Source of the DNA: Ruegeria sp. THAF33
GTDB taxonomy: Bacteria > Pseudomonadota > Alphaproteobacteria > Rhodobacterales > Rhodobacteraceae
NCBI RefSeq assembly: GCF_009363615.1
Contig: NZ_CP045384.1
Span: 990,501-1,054,500 of the forward strand
Reading direction: 5' to 3'
Length of the DNA stretch: 64,000 bases
Shown: in pieces, positions 19,504 to 26,934 of the stretch
Layout of the letters: each line of letters starts with the position of its first letter
How positions within the stretch are numbered: position 1 is the stretch's first letter
Program-made: the position numbers and the translations under genes
Notes under the pieces: model-generated
The model's database searches: none
What the model was told of the DNA's origin: nothing
What the model saw: only the letters and a program-made list of their open reading frames with translations

Positions 19504-20086
19504 ATCGTCGCTTGCGCGCGAGCAGACACAGCTGAAAAGCTATGAGCGGTTCCTGCCGTCGCTGGACCTGAAGCGACAACAGTTGATGGCTGAACGGGCC
19601 CGGGCCCGGGAAGAGGTCGACCGCCTTGAGCAAATGGTGCAGGCGCTGGTGCAGCAGGTTGGTGAAAAGCTGCCGATGCTGGCCCAGCAGGGTGTCGCTC
19701 TGGATGGGCTGGTCAAGCTCAAGGACTACAAGGTCAAAGAGGTCAATGTGGTAGGGGTCAAACTGCCTGACCTTGATCGGATCGAAGTGGCGGTGCGCCC
19801 GTATTCCGTTTTGGCCAAGCCCCATTGGGTCGATGCCGCTGCGCTTTTGCTGCACGACGTCATCGAAGCGCGGGTGCGGGTGAAGATTGCCGAAGAACGC
19901 GTTCGCATCTTCGACAAGGCGGTGGCCACCATCACCCAGCGGGTCAACTTGTTCGAAAAGGTTCTGATCCCGCGCGCCAAGGCCAATATCAAGAAAATCC
20001 GCATCTACCTGAGCGACGAACAGATGCAGGCCGTCGTGCGGTCGAAGATATCGAAACGCAAACACGCGCAGGAGGCTTTGACATGA
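19481..20086 (+). CDS. V-type ATPase subunit D (central shaft)
   Basis: A 201-residue, mostly helical protein beginning [21 protein letters not shown], typical of subunit D, which forms the rotating shaft inside the A3B3 head. The start at 19481 has AAGG at a good distance; an ATG six bases upstream (19475) is an alternative. It overlaps the B gene and shares ATGA with the I gene (20083-20086). Confidence 0.9.
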   Translation: MARLQLNKSSLAREQTQLKSYERFLPSLDLKRQQLMAERARAREEVDRLEQMVQALVQQVGEKLPMLAQQGVALDGLVKLKDYKVKEVNVVGVKLPDLDRIEVAVRPYSVLAKPHWVDAAALLLHDVIEARVRVKIAEERVRIFDKAVATITQRVNLFEKVLIPRAKANIKKIRIYLSDEQMQAVVRSKISKRKHAQEALT

Positions 20087-21879
20087 GCGTTGCGCGTCTG
20101 AAAAAGATGTCTCTGATCGGGCCTGCTGCCCGAAAGGCGGAAACGCTTGAGGCGCTTCAGGCCCTTGGCTGCATGCATGTTTTGCCGCTTGTTCCCACAC
20201 CGAAAGAGCCGGAAAAGATCAGTGAGCGCGGTGCAAGAGAGGCGTATAAGGCATTGCGTTTCCTTGCAGAAGTGCCTGACCCGCGCCGCCAGGTCCAGCG
20301 TGCGCCTGATTTCGACATGGATCGTTTCGTGCGCGAGGTGACCGACCTCATGCAGCGCGTTCGGGATACGATGGACCGGCGTGACTTTCTGGCGCATCGC
20401 ATCGCCCAGGTGCGACCCTGGGGGGATTTGGATTTTCCGCCGACCGATGCGCTGGCTGGCAACAGGCTGTGGTTCTATCAGCTGCCGCTGAAGCACCGGG
20501 ATGCCCTGTCCAAGGTCAAGCTTCCTTGGGCGATATTGGAGGAAGACCACCGGTACCTGTATGCTGTTCTGATTTCACCTGACGAACCCGATGATGATGT
20601 TCTTCCTGTTCCGCGAACCCATGTCGGTTCGCTGCCGGTACACGAGCTTGAGGCCCAGTTGGAAGAGGCCGAGATCGCCCTCGAGGCGTTGGAAGCCGAA
20701 CGCGTGGCGCTGACGCGCTATCTGACATTGATGCGCCGGAACCTGTCCGTCGCCGAAAGTGCCGCCGAGCTTGCCCATGCAACGCAGAAAGTGCGCGACG
20801 AAGAGGCAGTGTTTGCTTTGCAGGGGTGGGTTCCCGTGGATCAGGTGGATGCTGTTCTTGCCATGGCAAACGCCAAGGGTTCAGCCGTCCTGATTGAAGA
20901 TCCGGGTTCGGGCGACGCGCCTCCGACCTTGCTAAAGCAGCCTGAAAACCGCAGGGCCGCTGTCGATCTGGCGCTGTTCTATCAGGTGCCCGGATATCAG
21001 AACTGGGACCCCAGCGTCATCGTCTCGGCGTCCTTTGCGATCTTCTTTGCCATGATCGTGGCGGATGCCGGTTACGGTGCTGTCATCCTGCTGGCGGTGC
21101 TGGCCTTTTGGAGACGGATGGACCGCACCGCTGGTCAAAGGTCCTGGCGTCTGTTCGGCCTGATCATCTCGGCTGTTACGATATTTTACGGGGTCATGGT
21201 GGGCAGCTATTTTGGGGTATCACCGGCTGCGGGTTCAATTTGGACAAGGCTCAAGGTGCTGGATTTGAACGATTTCGGCGCGATGATGATGGTCTCGATC
21301 GTCGTTGGCGTCATACACCTTGTCCTGGCCAACGCACTTGCGGCGCGCGCGGCGTGGGGGCAACGCAAGGCGGTTGCCAATCTGGGCTGGATTGCGGCCC
21401 TGATCGGCGGGTTTGTCCTTTGGCTCGGCTACATGAACGGCAAGTCGCCGGTGCCGGGCGCTGCTATCCTGACCGCCGGCATCGTGGCGATTGTCCTGTT
21501 TTCCAGCGAGCGGATCATCCAGCGGCCGATGGACTGGATCTGGCGTTTGCTCGAAGGGTTTCAAAGCCTTGCTGGGGCGATGGGCGCGTTTGGGGATGTT
21601 CTCAGCTATATGCGCCTTTTTGCGTTGGGCCTTGCTTCGGCCTCGCTGGCGATCACGTTCAATGATCTGGCGGTGTCGGTCATGCAGGCCCTTAGGGGGC
21701 CGGGCATTCTGTTTGGGCTGCTGATATTGATCATAGGTCATGTTTTGAACTTCGCGCTCGCGATGATGAGCGGCGTCGTGCACGGTTTGCGTCTCAATTA
21801 CATCGAATTCTTTAAATGGGGTCTGCCGGATGAAGGCATCATCTTTCGTCCATTTGCCCGCAAGGAGGTTCAGGAATGA
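20083..21879 (+). CDS. V-type ATPase subunit I (a-subunit, ion half-channels and stator)
   Basis: A 598-residue protein: an N-terminal soluble half (about 1-330, with predicted helices around 180-230) and a C-terminal half with about seven membrane helices. The motif DVLSYMRLFALGLASASLA contains the conserved arginine that faces the rotor. It links the head to the membrane and forms the ion path with subunit K. The start is fixed by overlap with the D stop (ATGA), and its end overlaps the K gene (21876-21879). Confidence 0.93.
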   Translation: MSVARLKKMSLIGPAARKAETLEALQALGCMHVLPLVPTPKEPEKISERGAREAYKALRFLAEVPDPRRQVQRAPDFDMDRFVREVTDLMQRVRDTMDRRDFLAHRIAQVRPWGDLDFPPTDALAGNRLWFYQLPLKHRDALSKVKLPWAILEEDHRYLYAVLISPDEPDDDVLPVPRTHVGSLPVHELEAQLEEAEIALEALEAERVALTRYLTLMRRNLSVAESAAELAHATQKVRDEEAVFALQGWVPVDQVDAVLAMANAKGSAVLIEDPGSGDAPPTLLKQPENRRAAVDLALFYQVPGYQNWDPSVIVSASFAIFFAMIVADAGYGAVILLAVLAFWRRMDRTAGQRSWRLFGLIISAVTIFYGVMVGSYFGVSPAAGSIWTRLKVLDLNDFGAMMMVSIVVGVIHLVLANALAARAAWGQRKAVANLGWIAALIGGFVLWLGYMNGKSPVPGAAILTAGIVAIVLFSSERIIQRPMDWIWRLLEGFQSLAGAMGAFGDVLSYMRLFALGLASASLAITFNDLAVSVMQALRGPGILFGLLILIIGHVLNFALAMMSGVVHGLRLNYIEFFKWGLPDEGIIFRPFARKEVQE

Positions 21880-22319
21880 ATGAGCTTGTTCTTACACTGG
21901 GTTGGCTGGGTATTTATGCGCCAATGGCGTTAGGGGCTGCGGCCAGCGCCATAGGGTGTTCGATCGCCGGTATGGCCAGTATCGGGGCCATGACGGAAAC
22001 CGAGGGCGGCTATGGCCGTTTCGTGGGTGTATCCGCGTTTCCCTCAACGATGGTCATCTACGGGATCGTCATCATGTTTACCCTGAACCGCGACGTGACA
22101 CCTGAAAACGCGGGCGGTCTGTTCGGGATCGGCATCCTGTCGGGTATCGCACTGATGTATTGCGGCATCTGGCAGGGTCGGGCCTGTGCGGCTGCGATCA
22201 ATGCGACCAAGGAAAAGCCCGAGATTTTTGGCCTTGCTCTGGCCCCTGCCGCAATCATCGAAGGGTTTGGTGTTTTTGCCTTCGTGTTTGCGTTGGTCAT
22301 CAGTGCGGGGATCAGCTGA
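21876..22319 (+). CDS. V-type ATPase proteolipid subunit K
   Basis: A 147-residue, four-helix rotor proteolipid. The ion-carrying glutamate is E129 (PAAIIEGFGVF) in helix 4. Compared with Enterococcus hirae NtpK, whose sodium ligands include T64, Q65, Q110 and E139, the aligned residues here are T58, M59, Q100 and E129: one glutamine ligand is replaced by methionine, while Y62 is kept. This may shift ion preference away from Na+ (inference). The stop overlaps the start of the E gene (TGATG). Confidence 0.93.
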   Translation: MNELVLTLGWLGIYAPMALGAAASAIGCSIAGMASIGAMTETEGGYGRFVGVSAFPSTMVIYGIVIMFTLNRDVTPENAGGLFGIGILSGIALMYCGIWQGRACAAAINATKEKPEIFGLALAPAAIIEGFGVFAFVFALVISAGIS

Positions 22320-22996
22320 TGGCACAAGACAGAACGATTGCGCATGGGGTTGACGCGCTGATCGACAAATTGCGCAACGATGGGGTTGCCGCTGGTCAGG
22401 CCGAAGCCGAAAAATTGCGCGCGGAAGCAAAAGCCGAAGCCGCGCGCATCGTGGCAGAGGCAAAGCGCGAAGCCGAGGAGTTGAAAAAGAAAGCCCGCAC
22501 GGAGACAGACAATTACAGGGCTGCCGGCGAAGAAGCATTGAACACCGCGATGCGGGATGCCGTGCTGACCATGAAGGCGGGTCTGACGGATCGCTTCAAG
22601 GCAGATGTCGAACGCCTTGTAACCAAAGAGATGTCCGATCCCGAGCTTCTGAGGCAGATGATCCTCGAGGTGGTAGGCCGGGCCGGGGAAGGTGCAAATT
22701 TGAATGGCAGGGTTTCCGTCGTTCTTCCTGCCCGGGTCGCCACGCAGGAAGACATCAAGCAAAACGCCGATGACATTCAATCCGGCAAGCTGACAAAATA
22801 TGTTCTTGGGCTGACTGCGAAGATGCTGCGCGAGAATGTCGAGTTGCACGCAGCCGATGACGTGCAGGAAGGCATCCGCGTTCGCGCAGAAGATCAGGGT
22901 GTTGTTCTGGACCTGACGGATAAGGCGGTGGCGTCGCTGTTGATGGAGCATTTGCAGCCCCGGTTCCGTGCCGTTCTGGAAGGGGTCATCCGCTGA
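22319..22996 (+). CDS. V-type ATPase subunit E (peripheral stalk)
   Basis: A 225-residue protein starting at the ATG that overlaps the K stop. The N-terminal third (about 20-75) is a long charged helix rich in Ala, Glu and Lys (AEAEKLRAEAKAEAARIVAEA), typical of the peripheral stalk; the C-terminal part is globular. No separate subunit G/H or F gene is in the operon, as in the chlamydial and spirochaetal V-ATPases. Confidence 0.85.
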   Translation: MAQDRTIAHGVDALIDKLRNDGVAAGQAEAEKLRAEAKAEAARIVAEAKREAEELKKKARTETDNYRAAGEEALNTAMRDAVLTMKAGLTDRFKADVERLVTKEMSDPELLRQMILEVVGRAGEGANLNGRVSVVLPARVATQEDIKQNADDIQSGKLTKYVLGLTAKMLRENVELHAADDVQEGIRVRAEDQGVVLDLTDKAVASLLMEHLQPRFRAVLEGVIR

Positions 22997-22997
22997 G

Positions 22998-23690
22998 ATG
23001 TCAAAGCAGGACGCCTATATCGCGTTGATGTGCAGCCTTCCGGGTTCGGAACGGTTGTTCGTTGCCAGGCAGCCGCCCCTGTCACGTATCAGGCTGGACC
23101 GTCGATTGACGGCTTTGACACCGGAGGACAGCAAAGTTCTGAAGATCCTCGAGCACGCGTTGAGCTGGAGTGCCTACGACATGGATGTCACCGACGCTCA
23201 GGCGATCCAGCGCTGCAAGCAAGCGATGGTGGACATCCCTCAGCCCACCTTGCGCAAACTCTTCATGGAACGCATGGAACTGCGCTCGGCTGTTGCGGCG
23301 CTGCGCCTGAGAAAACGCGGAGAACCGGCGCCTTCAGGCCCATTCGGAGTCGGACGATGGAGCCGCCACATCCCAGCCAATTGGGGTGATCCCGGTTTTC
23401 GGTTGGAACGACTCATGCCCTGGATCAAAGAGGCAACCCAATTGCTGGAAAACGAAGATCCGCTGGGTCTGGAACGTCTGCTTTTGTCGATAAGCCACAT
23501 GCAGCTCAAGCGGCACGCGGCTCGTCACATGTTCGATTTCGAGGCGGTCGCCATCTACGTTCTGATCTGGAACATCTTCGACCGCTGGGCGCAAAGCAGC
23601 GCTGCGGAAGCCGCCAAGAGATTTGAGAAACTGGCACAACAGGCCATGGCCGACTTCGCTGATGTCGATTTTGAGGGAGCAAGCGCATGA
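22998..23690 (+). CDS. DUF2764 protein, probable V-ATPase subunit C equivalent
   Basis: A 230-residue protein with the DUF2764 pattern (YIALMCSLPGSERLF near the start and LENEDPLGLERLLLSISHMQLKRHAARHMFDFEA in two conserved pieces in the second half). This family occurs next to subunit A in the V-ATPase operons of Chlamydia, spirochaetes and Bacteroidetes, where no ordinary subunit C is present, so a stalk role is likely. The gene lies one base after E and overlaps the A start (ATGA, 23687-23690). Confidence 0.75.
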   Translation: MSKQDAYIALMCSLPGSERLFVARQPPLSRIRLDRRLTALTPEDSKVLKILEHALSWSAYDMDVTDAQAIQRCKQAMVDIPQPTLRKLFMERMELRSAVAALRLRKRGEPAPSGPFGVGRWSRHIPANWGDPGFRLERLMPWIKEATQLLENEDPLGLERLLLSISHMQLKRHAARHMFDFEAVAIYVLIWNIFDRWAQSSAAEAAKRFEKLAQQAMADFADVDFEGASA

Positions 23691-25528
23691 CAGCCCCAAT
23701 CTCAGCCAAACATTCATCGACCGCTCGCGTCGTCCTGGTTCAGGAAGGGCTTGTGCGGATACAGGCCAATCCGGACGCGACCGGTCGCCCCGGTCAACTG
23801 GTCAAAAACGAAGTGGTTTACATATTGCCTTCGCGTTCCGGCCCCGGTGGGCGGCAGGAAAGGCTCAAGGGCGAAGTGCTGCGCGTACGTGGGGATATGG
23901 CGGACGTTCAGGTCTATGAAAGCACTGATGGGGTGGCGGTCGACGACCCGGTGGAGCAATCAGGTCAGCTCTTGTCGGTCGAGCTGGGTCCGGGGCTGCT
24001 GGGGCAGGTGTTTGACGGGTTGCAGTCGCCTTTGCCCAAGGTGGCGGCAGCATTTGGTACCTTCCTGCCGCGCGGCGCAGATGTCGCTCCCTTGGATGAA
24101 AACGCGAAATGGTCCTTTACGCCGTCCGTGAAGGTGGGCGACACGGTCACTGCCGGGGACAGTATCGGAACGGTGCCCGAAGGCCATTTCAGCCACAAGA
24201 TCATGCTGCCGTTCAACTGGACCGGCGCGTACAAGGTGGTCTGGGTGCAAAAAGGCGCGGCCACGATCCATGACATCGTGGCCCGCCTGGAAGATGAAGA
24301 CGGTGGCGAGCATACGCTGACTCTTTCGCAGAAATGGCCTGTTCGGAGACCATTGCCGGAAAACATCCTGAAGCGCGCACTGTCCGAGCGGTTGTATCCC
24401 ACGGAACCGGTTCTGACGTCGCAACGGCTGATCGACACGTTCTTTCCGATTGCACGCGGCGGCACCGCCTGTATTCCCGGGCCGTTCGGGGCGGGCAAGA
24501 CCGTGCTGCAAAACCTGATCGCACGGAATGCGAAGGTTGATATCGTGATCGTCGTGGCCTGCGGCGAACGTGCAGGTGAGGTGGTCGAGACCATCGAGGA
24601 ATTTCCGAAGATGACCGATCCAACCACCGGTGGCAGCCTGATGGATCGGACGATCATCATCTGCAACACGTCATCCATGCCGGTTGCCGCGCGCGAGGCG
24701 TCGATCTTCACCGGGATCACGTTGGGGGAATACTACCGCCAGATGGGCAATGATGTCTTGTTGATCGCCGACAGCACCAGCCGGTGGGCGCAAGCCATGC
24801 GCGAGACCTCTGGCAAGCTCGAGGAAATTCCGGGCGAAGAGGGGTTCCCGGCCTATCTGGAAAGCTCGATCAAGGGTTTGTACGAACGCGCCGGGGCGCT
24901 GAAAACGAATGACGGCGATCTTGGCAGCCTGACGCTGATCGGAACGGTTTCGCCTGCTGGTGGCAATTTTGACGAGCCAGTAACCCAGTCAACCTTGTCG
25001 ACGGTCAAGTGTTTCCTCGGGTTGTCATCCGAACGCGCCTACAAGCGGTTTTATCCAGCGGTCGATCCGATGCTCAGCTGGTCTCGGTATACCGACCAAT
25101 TGTCCGACTGGTATGACAGGAACGCCGAGCCGGGGTGGACAGCCAAAGTGCGCACCCTGTTGGCCCTGATCGAAAAAGGCGAACAGGTCGATCAGATGAT
25201 GCAGGTCACTGGGGAAGAGGGCGTTACAATTGACGACTTTGTAACCCAACAGAAAGCCTTGTTCGTCGATATGGTCTACTTGCAGCAGGACGCATTTGAC
25301 CCAGTCGATGCGACGGTGCCGCTTGAACGGCAGATAAAGACGTTCAAGCTTGTGTACGATGTGACGCAATCCAAAGCGGTCTTCTCGGACAAAGCCGAAG
25401 TGAGGCAGGTGTTCACGCGGCTGACCGGGCTGATGAAAAACTTTCACTACGCGGCAGAAAACACACCCGAATACAAATCCACCTGGCAAAAGATCGAAAA
25501 CCTGTGCCGAGAAAAGTTCGGAGTGTGA
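23687..25528 (+). CDS. V-type ATPase catalytic subunit A
   Basis: A 613-residue catalytic subunit. Walker A GPFGAGKT is at 265-272 in the V/A-type form; other landmarks are VACGERAGEVVETIEEFP, NTSSMPVAAREASI, DSTSRWAQAMRE and LSSERAYKRFYPAVDP. The large insertion domain before the P-loop marks subunit A. It is the last gene of the operon, whereas in Chlamydia-type operons A comes just before B. A 19-base copy of a tRNA-Glu 3' end begins eight bases after the stop. Confidence 0.95.
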   Translation: MTAPISAKHSSTARVVLVQEGLVRIQANPDATGRPGQLVKNEVVYILPSRSGPGGRQERLKGEVLRVRGDMADVQVYESTDGVAVDDPVEQSGQLLSVELGPGLLGQVFDGLQSPLPKVAAAFGTFLPRGADVAPLDENAKWSFTPSVKVGDTVTAGDSIGTVPEGHFSHKIMLPFNWTGAYKVVWVQKGAATIHDIVARLEDEDGGEHTLTLSQKWPVRRPLPENILKRALSERLYPTEPVLTSQRLIDTFFPIARGGTACIPGPFGAGKTVLQNLIARNAKVDIVIVVACGERAGEVVETIEEFPKMTDPTTGGSLMDRTIIICNTSSMPVAAREASIFTGITLGEYYRQMGNDVLLIADSTSRWAQAMRETSGKLEEIPGEEGFPAYLESSIKGLYERAGALKTNDGDLGSLTLIGTVSPAGGNFDEPVTQSTLSTVKCFLGLSSERAYKRFYPAVDPMLSWSRYTDQLSDWYDRNAEPGWTAKVRTLLALIEKGEQVDQMMQVTGEEGVTIDDFVTQQKALFVDMVYLQQDAFDPVDATVPLERQIKTFKLVYDVTQSKAVFSDKAEVRQVFTRLTGLMKNFHYAAENTPEYKSTWQKIENLCREKFGV

Positions 25529-25535
25529 TCAGGTG

Positions 25536-25554
25536 AAATGATAGCCCGTAGGGG
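25536..25554. repeat. tRNA-Glu 3'-end fragment, distal att-like copy
   Basis: These 19 bases, AAATGATAGCCCGTAGGGG, match 26613-26631 (the 3' end of tRNA-Glu plus three flanking bases) at 18 of 19 positions. Together they form a direct repeat about 1.08 kb apart that bounds an AT-rich segment, the pattern left by integration at a tRNA 3' end. Confidence 0.75.
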
Positions 25555-25779
25555 GCATATGAAATATTAATAAAAACAATATCTTATGTTGGCTAACTTT
25601 GTCCTTACTGTACCAGTCTGCACTTAGTAAAAATCAGTGCGATGGCTAACCTTATTTCAATATAAAGAGCCAAGGCATAGAAAAAAGGTTGAGGTCATAG
25701 CTACTTCCAATCTAGAAATATTGTTTCCAAAGTTGGGAAACATCAGTCAATTTGTTTGGTTTCTCAAAAAGCGCGATAC

Positions 25780-26472
25780 TTAAATCAATCTATGCAGATG
25801 GTCGATGTGCGTAGCAATGCCAGCGGGCAGGTAATAGTGTGTCCTCTCCTCCTCACCGTCGGGACCGCGATATTCGTAGGTTTGAATTGGTTCCAGTTCG
25901 TATTGTGCGTTGCCAGTTATTACCCCAACGGCGACGAGATCAGTTTGACCGGATTTTCCCAACTCCTTCTTGAACACTGGTGCGCCGCTAGAACCCTTTA
26001 GCGCAGGAAAAGACAGTTCTAGACGGCGAGGGGCTTCCAATTGCTCGCGAAGAAAACAGACACAGTTTCCAGAACGAAGGCTTCCTAGGAACTTGGGAAT
26101 ATCACCACCTGTTTGCGATCTGGAATACTCATAGGTCAACAAGATGGGGTCGCTGGTGTCGAACTGAGGATCGGTTCTGAACACGAGCCTAGGTTTGAAG
26201 GAAGAGATATCTAACAGTGCTAGGTCTGAGTACGTTTCTTGGACTATCGGAGTTACGGGAAAAAGCAATGAATCAATATCAAGTGGGTGAAGTTTAGGTC
26301 CCCACAAATCAACCAAGAGGACTTCGTCTACTCCACGGATAACGTGCTCAGCCGTTGCGCAATACGTGCCGCCATCTAAGTCTACGGCAAATCCGGTTCC
26401 TAGAAATTGGAGTTTGTTGTCGACACGCGTGACAAGTGGGAAAACGGCGTCGGGTGGCAGCACTTCATTCAT
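25780..26472 (-). CDS. Trypsin-like serine protease domain protein, islet cargo
   Basis: A 230-residue protein without signal peptide or membrane segment. A trypsin-fold catalytic triad can be read: H43 in CATAEHVI, D83 in YSDLALLDI and S162 in KGSSGAPVF (GxSG). The spacing is that of a compact chymotrypsin-fold protease, so it is probably an active cytoplasmic enzyme. It stands alone between tRNA-Glu copies, is AT-rich with codon use unlike its neighbours, and has no partner gene. Proteases of this kind occur as parts of some anti-phage systems, but a defence role here is only a guess from location. Confidence 0.7.
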   Translation of the reverse strand: MNEVLPPDAVFPLVTRVDNKLQFLGTGFAVDLDGGTYCATAEHVIRGVDEVLLVDLWGPKLHPLDIDSLLFPVTPIVQETYSDLALLDISSFKPRLVFRTDPQFDTSDPILLTYEYSRSQTGGDIPKFLGSLRSGNCVCFLREQLEAPRRLELSFPALKGSSGAPVFKKELGKSGQTDLVAVGVITGNAQYELEPIQTYEYRGPDGEEERTHYYLPAGIATHIDHLHRLI

Positions 26473-26615
26473 TCCATTCCATTCGGGCTTTCCTCATTTT
26501 CTTAAAGGAAACCGAACATAGCATTTCTTGACAATACTAAAAGATCATCTGCAAAGACGTGAAAAGCCCTGCTGACTGGCGACTTGAGTTAAAGTGTTGA
26601 CTTTAAACAATAAAA

Positions 26616-26690
26616 TGGTAGCCCGTAGGGGAATCGAACCCCTCTTTCCAGGTTGAAAACCTGGCGTCCTAACCGATAGACGAACGGGCC
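26616..26690 (-). tRNA. tRNA-Glu (UUC)
   Basis: A 75-base cloverleaf with encoded CCA. The acceptor arm is GGCCCGT/ACGGGCT, the anticodon stem is CCAGG/CCTGG and the loop TTTTCAA has anticodon TTC. It is identical to the copy at 26762-26836. Its 3' end (left side) is the integration-type boundary of the islet. Confidence 0.97.
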
Positions 26691-26694
26691 ACGC

Positions 26695-26725
26695 TGGCTA
26701 ACCTACGAAATCCCTAGGTTAGCCA
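26695..26725. other. Perfect hairpin between the two tRNA-Glu genes
   Basis: TGGCTAACCTA at 26695-26705 and TAGGTTAGCCA at 26715-26725 form an 11-bp perfect stem with a 9-base loop. It sits in the spacer of the tandem tRNA-Glu genes and may act in precursor processing or be a protein-binding palindrome. No T-run follows on either side. Confidence 0.55.
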
Positions 26726-26761
26726 CAGCTAACCCATTGAAACATAGGCGAAAATACAAGC

Positions 26762-26836
26762 TGGTAGCCCGTAGGGGAATCGAACCCCTCTTTCCAGGTT
26801 GAAAACCTGGCGTCCTAACCGATAGACGAACGGGCC
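26762..26836 (-). tRNA. tRNA-Glu (UUC), second copy
   Basis: A 75-base tRNA gene identical to the one 71 bases to its left, with anticodon TTC and encoded CCA. Being upstream in the direction of transcription, it is the first of a tandem pair. It lies just after recJ on the same strand. Confidence 0.97.
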
Positions 26837-26934
26837 ACGCTGGCTTGTGGAGGGCCTTTTACGGTTTCGCCGTGACCCCCGCAAGCCGAAAAACGCATGG
26901 ATGAGAAAGTTTTTTACGCCGTCCGAGCGAGACG

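Larger units (their letters stand above)
25536..26631. mobile_element. Small AT-rich islet integrated at tRNA-Glu (no integrase present)
   Basis: A segment of about 1.1 kb, visibly richer in A+T than its surroundings and bounded by a direct repeat of the tRNA-Glu 3' end (25536-25554 and 26613-26631). It carries one gene, for a trypsin-like protease. The stretch 25555-25779 after that gene is non-coding and AT-rich; it holds two copies of TGGCTAAC (25590 and 25643), an octamer that also occurs between the two tRNA genes at 26695 and inverted at 26718. No recombinase gene is present, so it is either a decayed element or one moved in trans. Confidence 0.6.
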
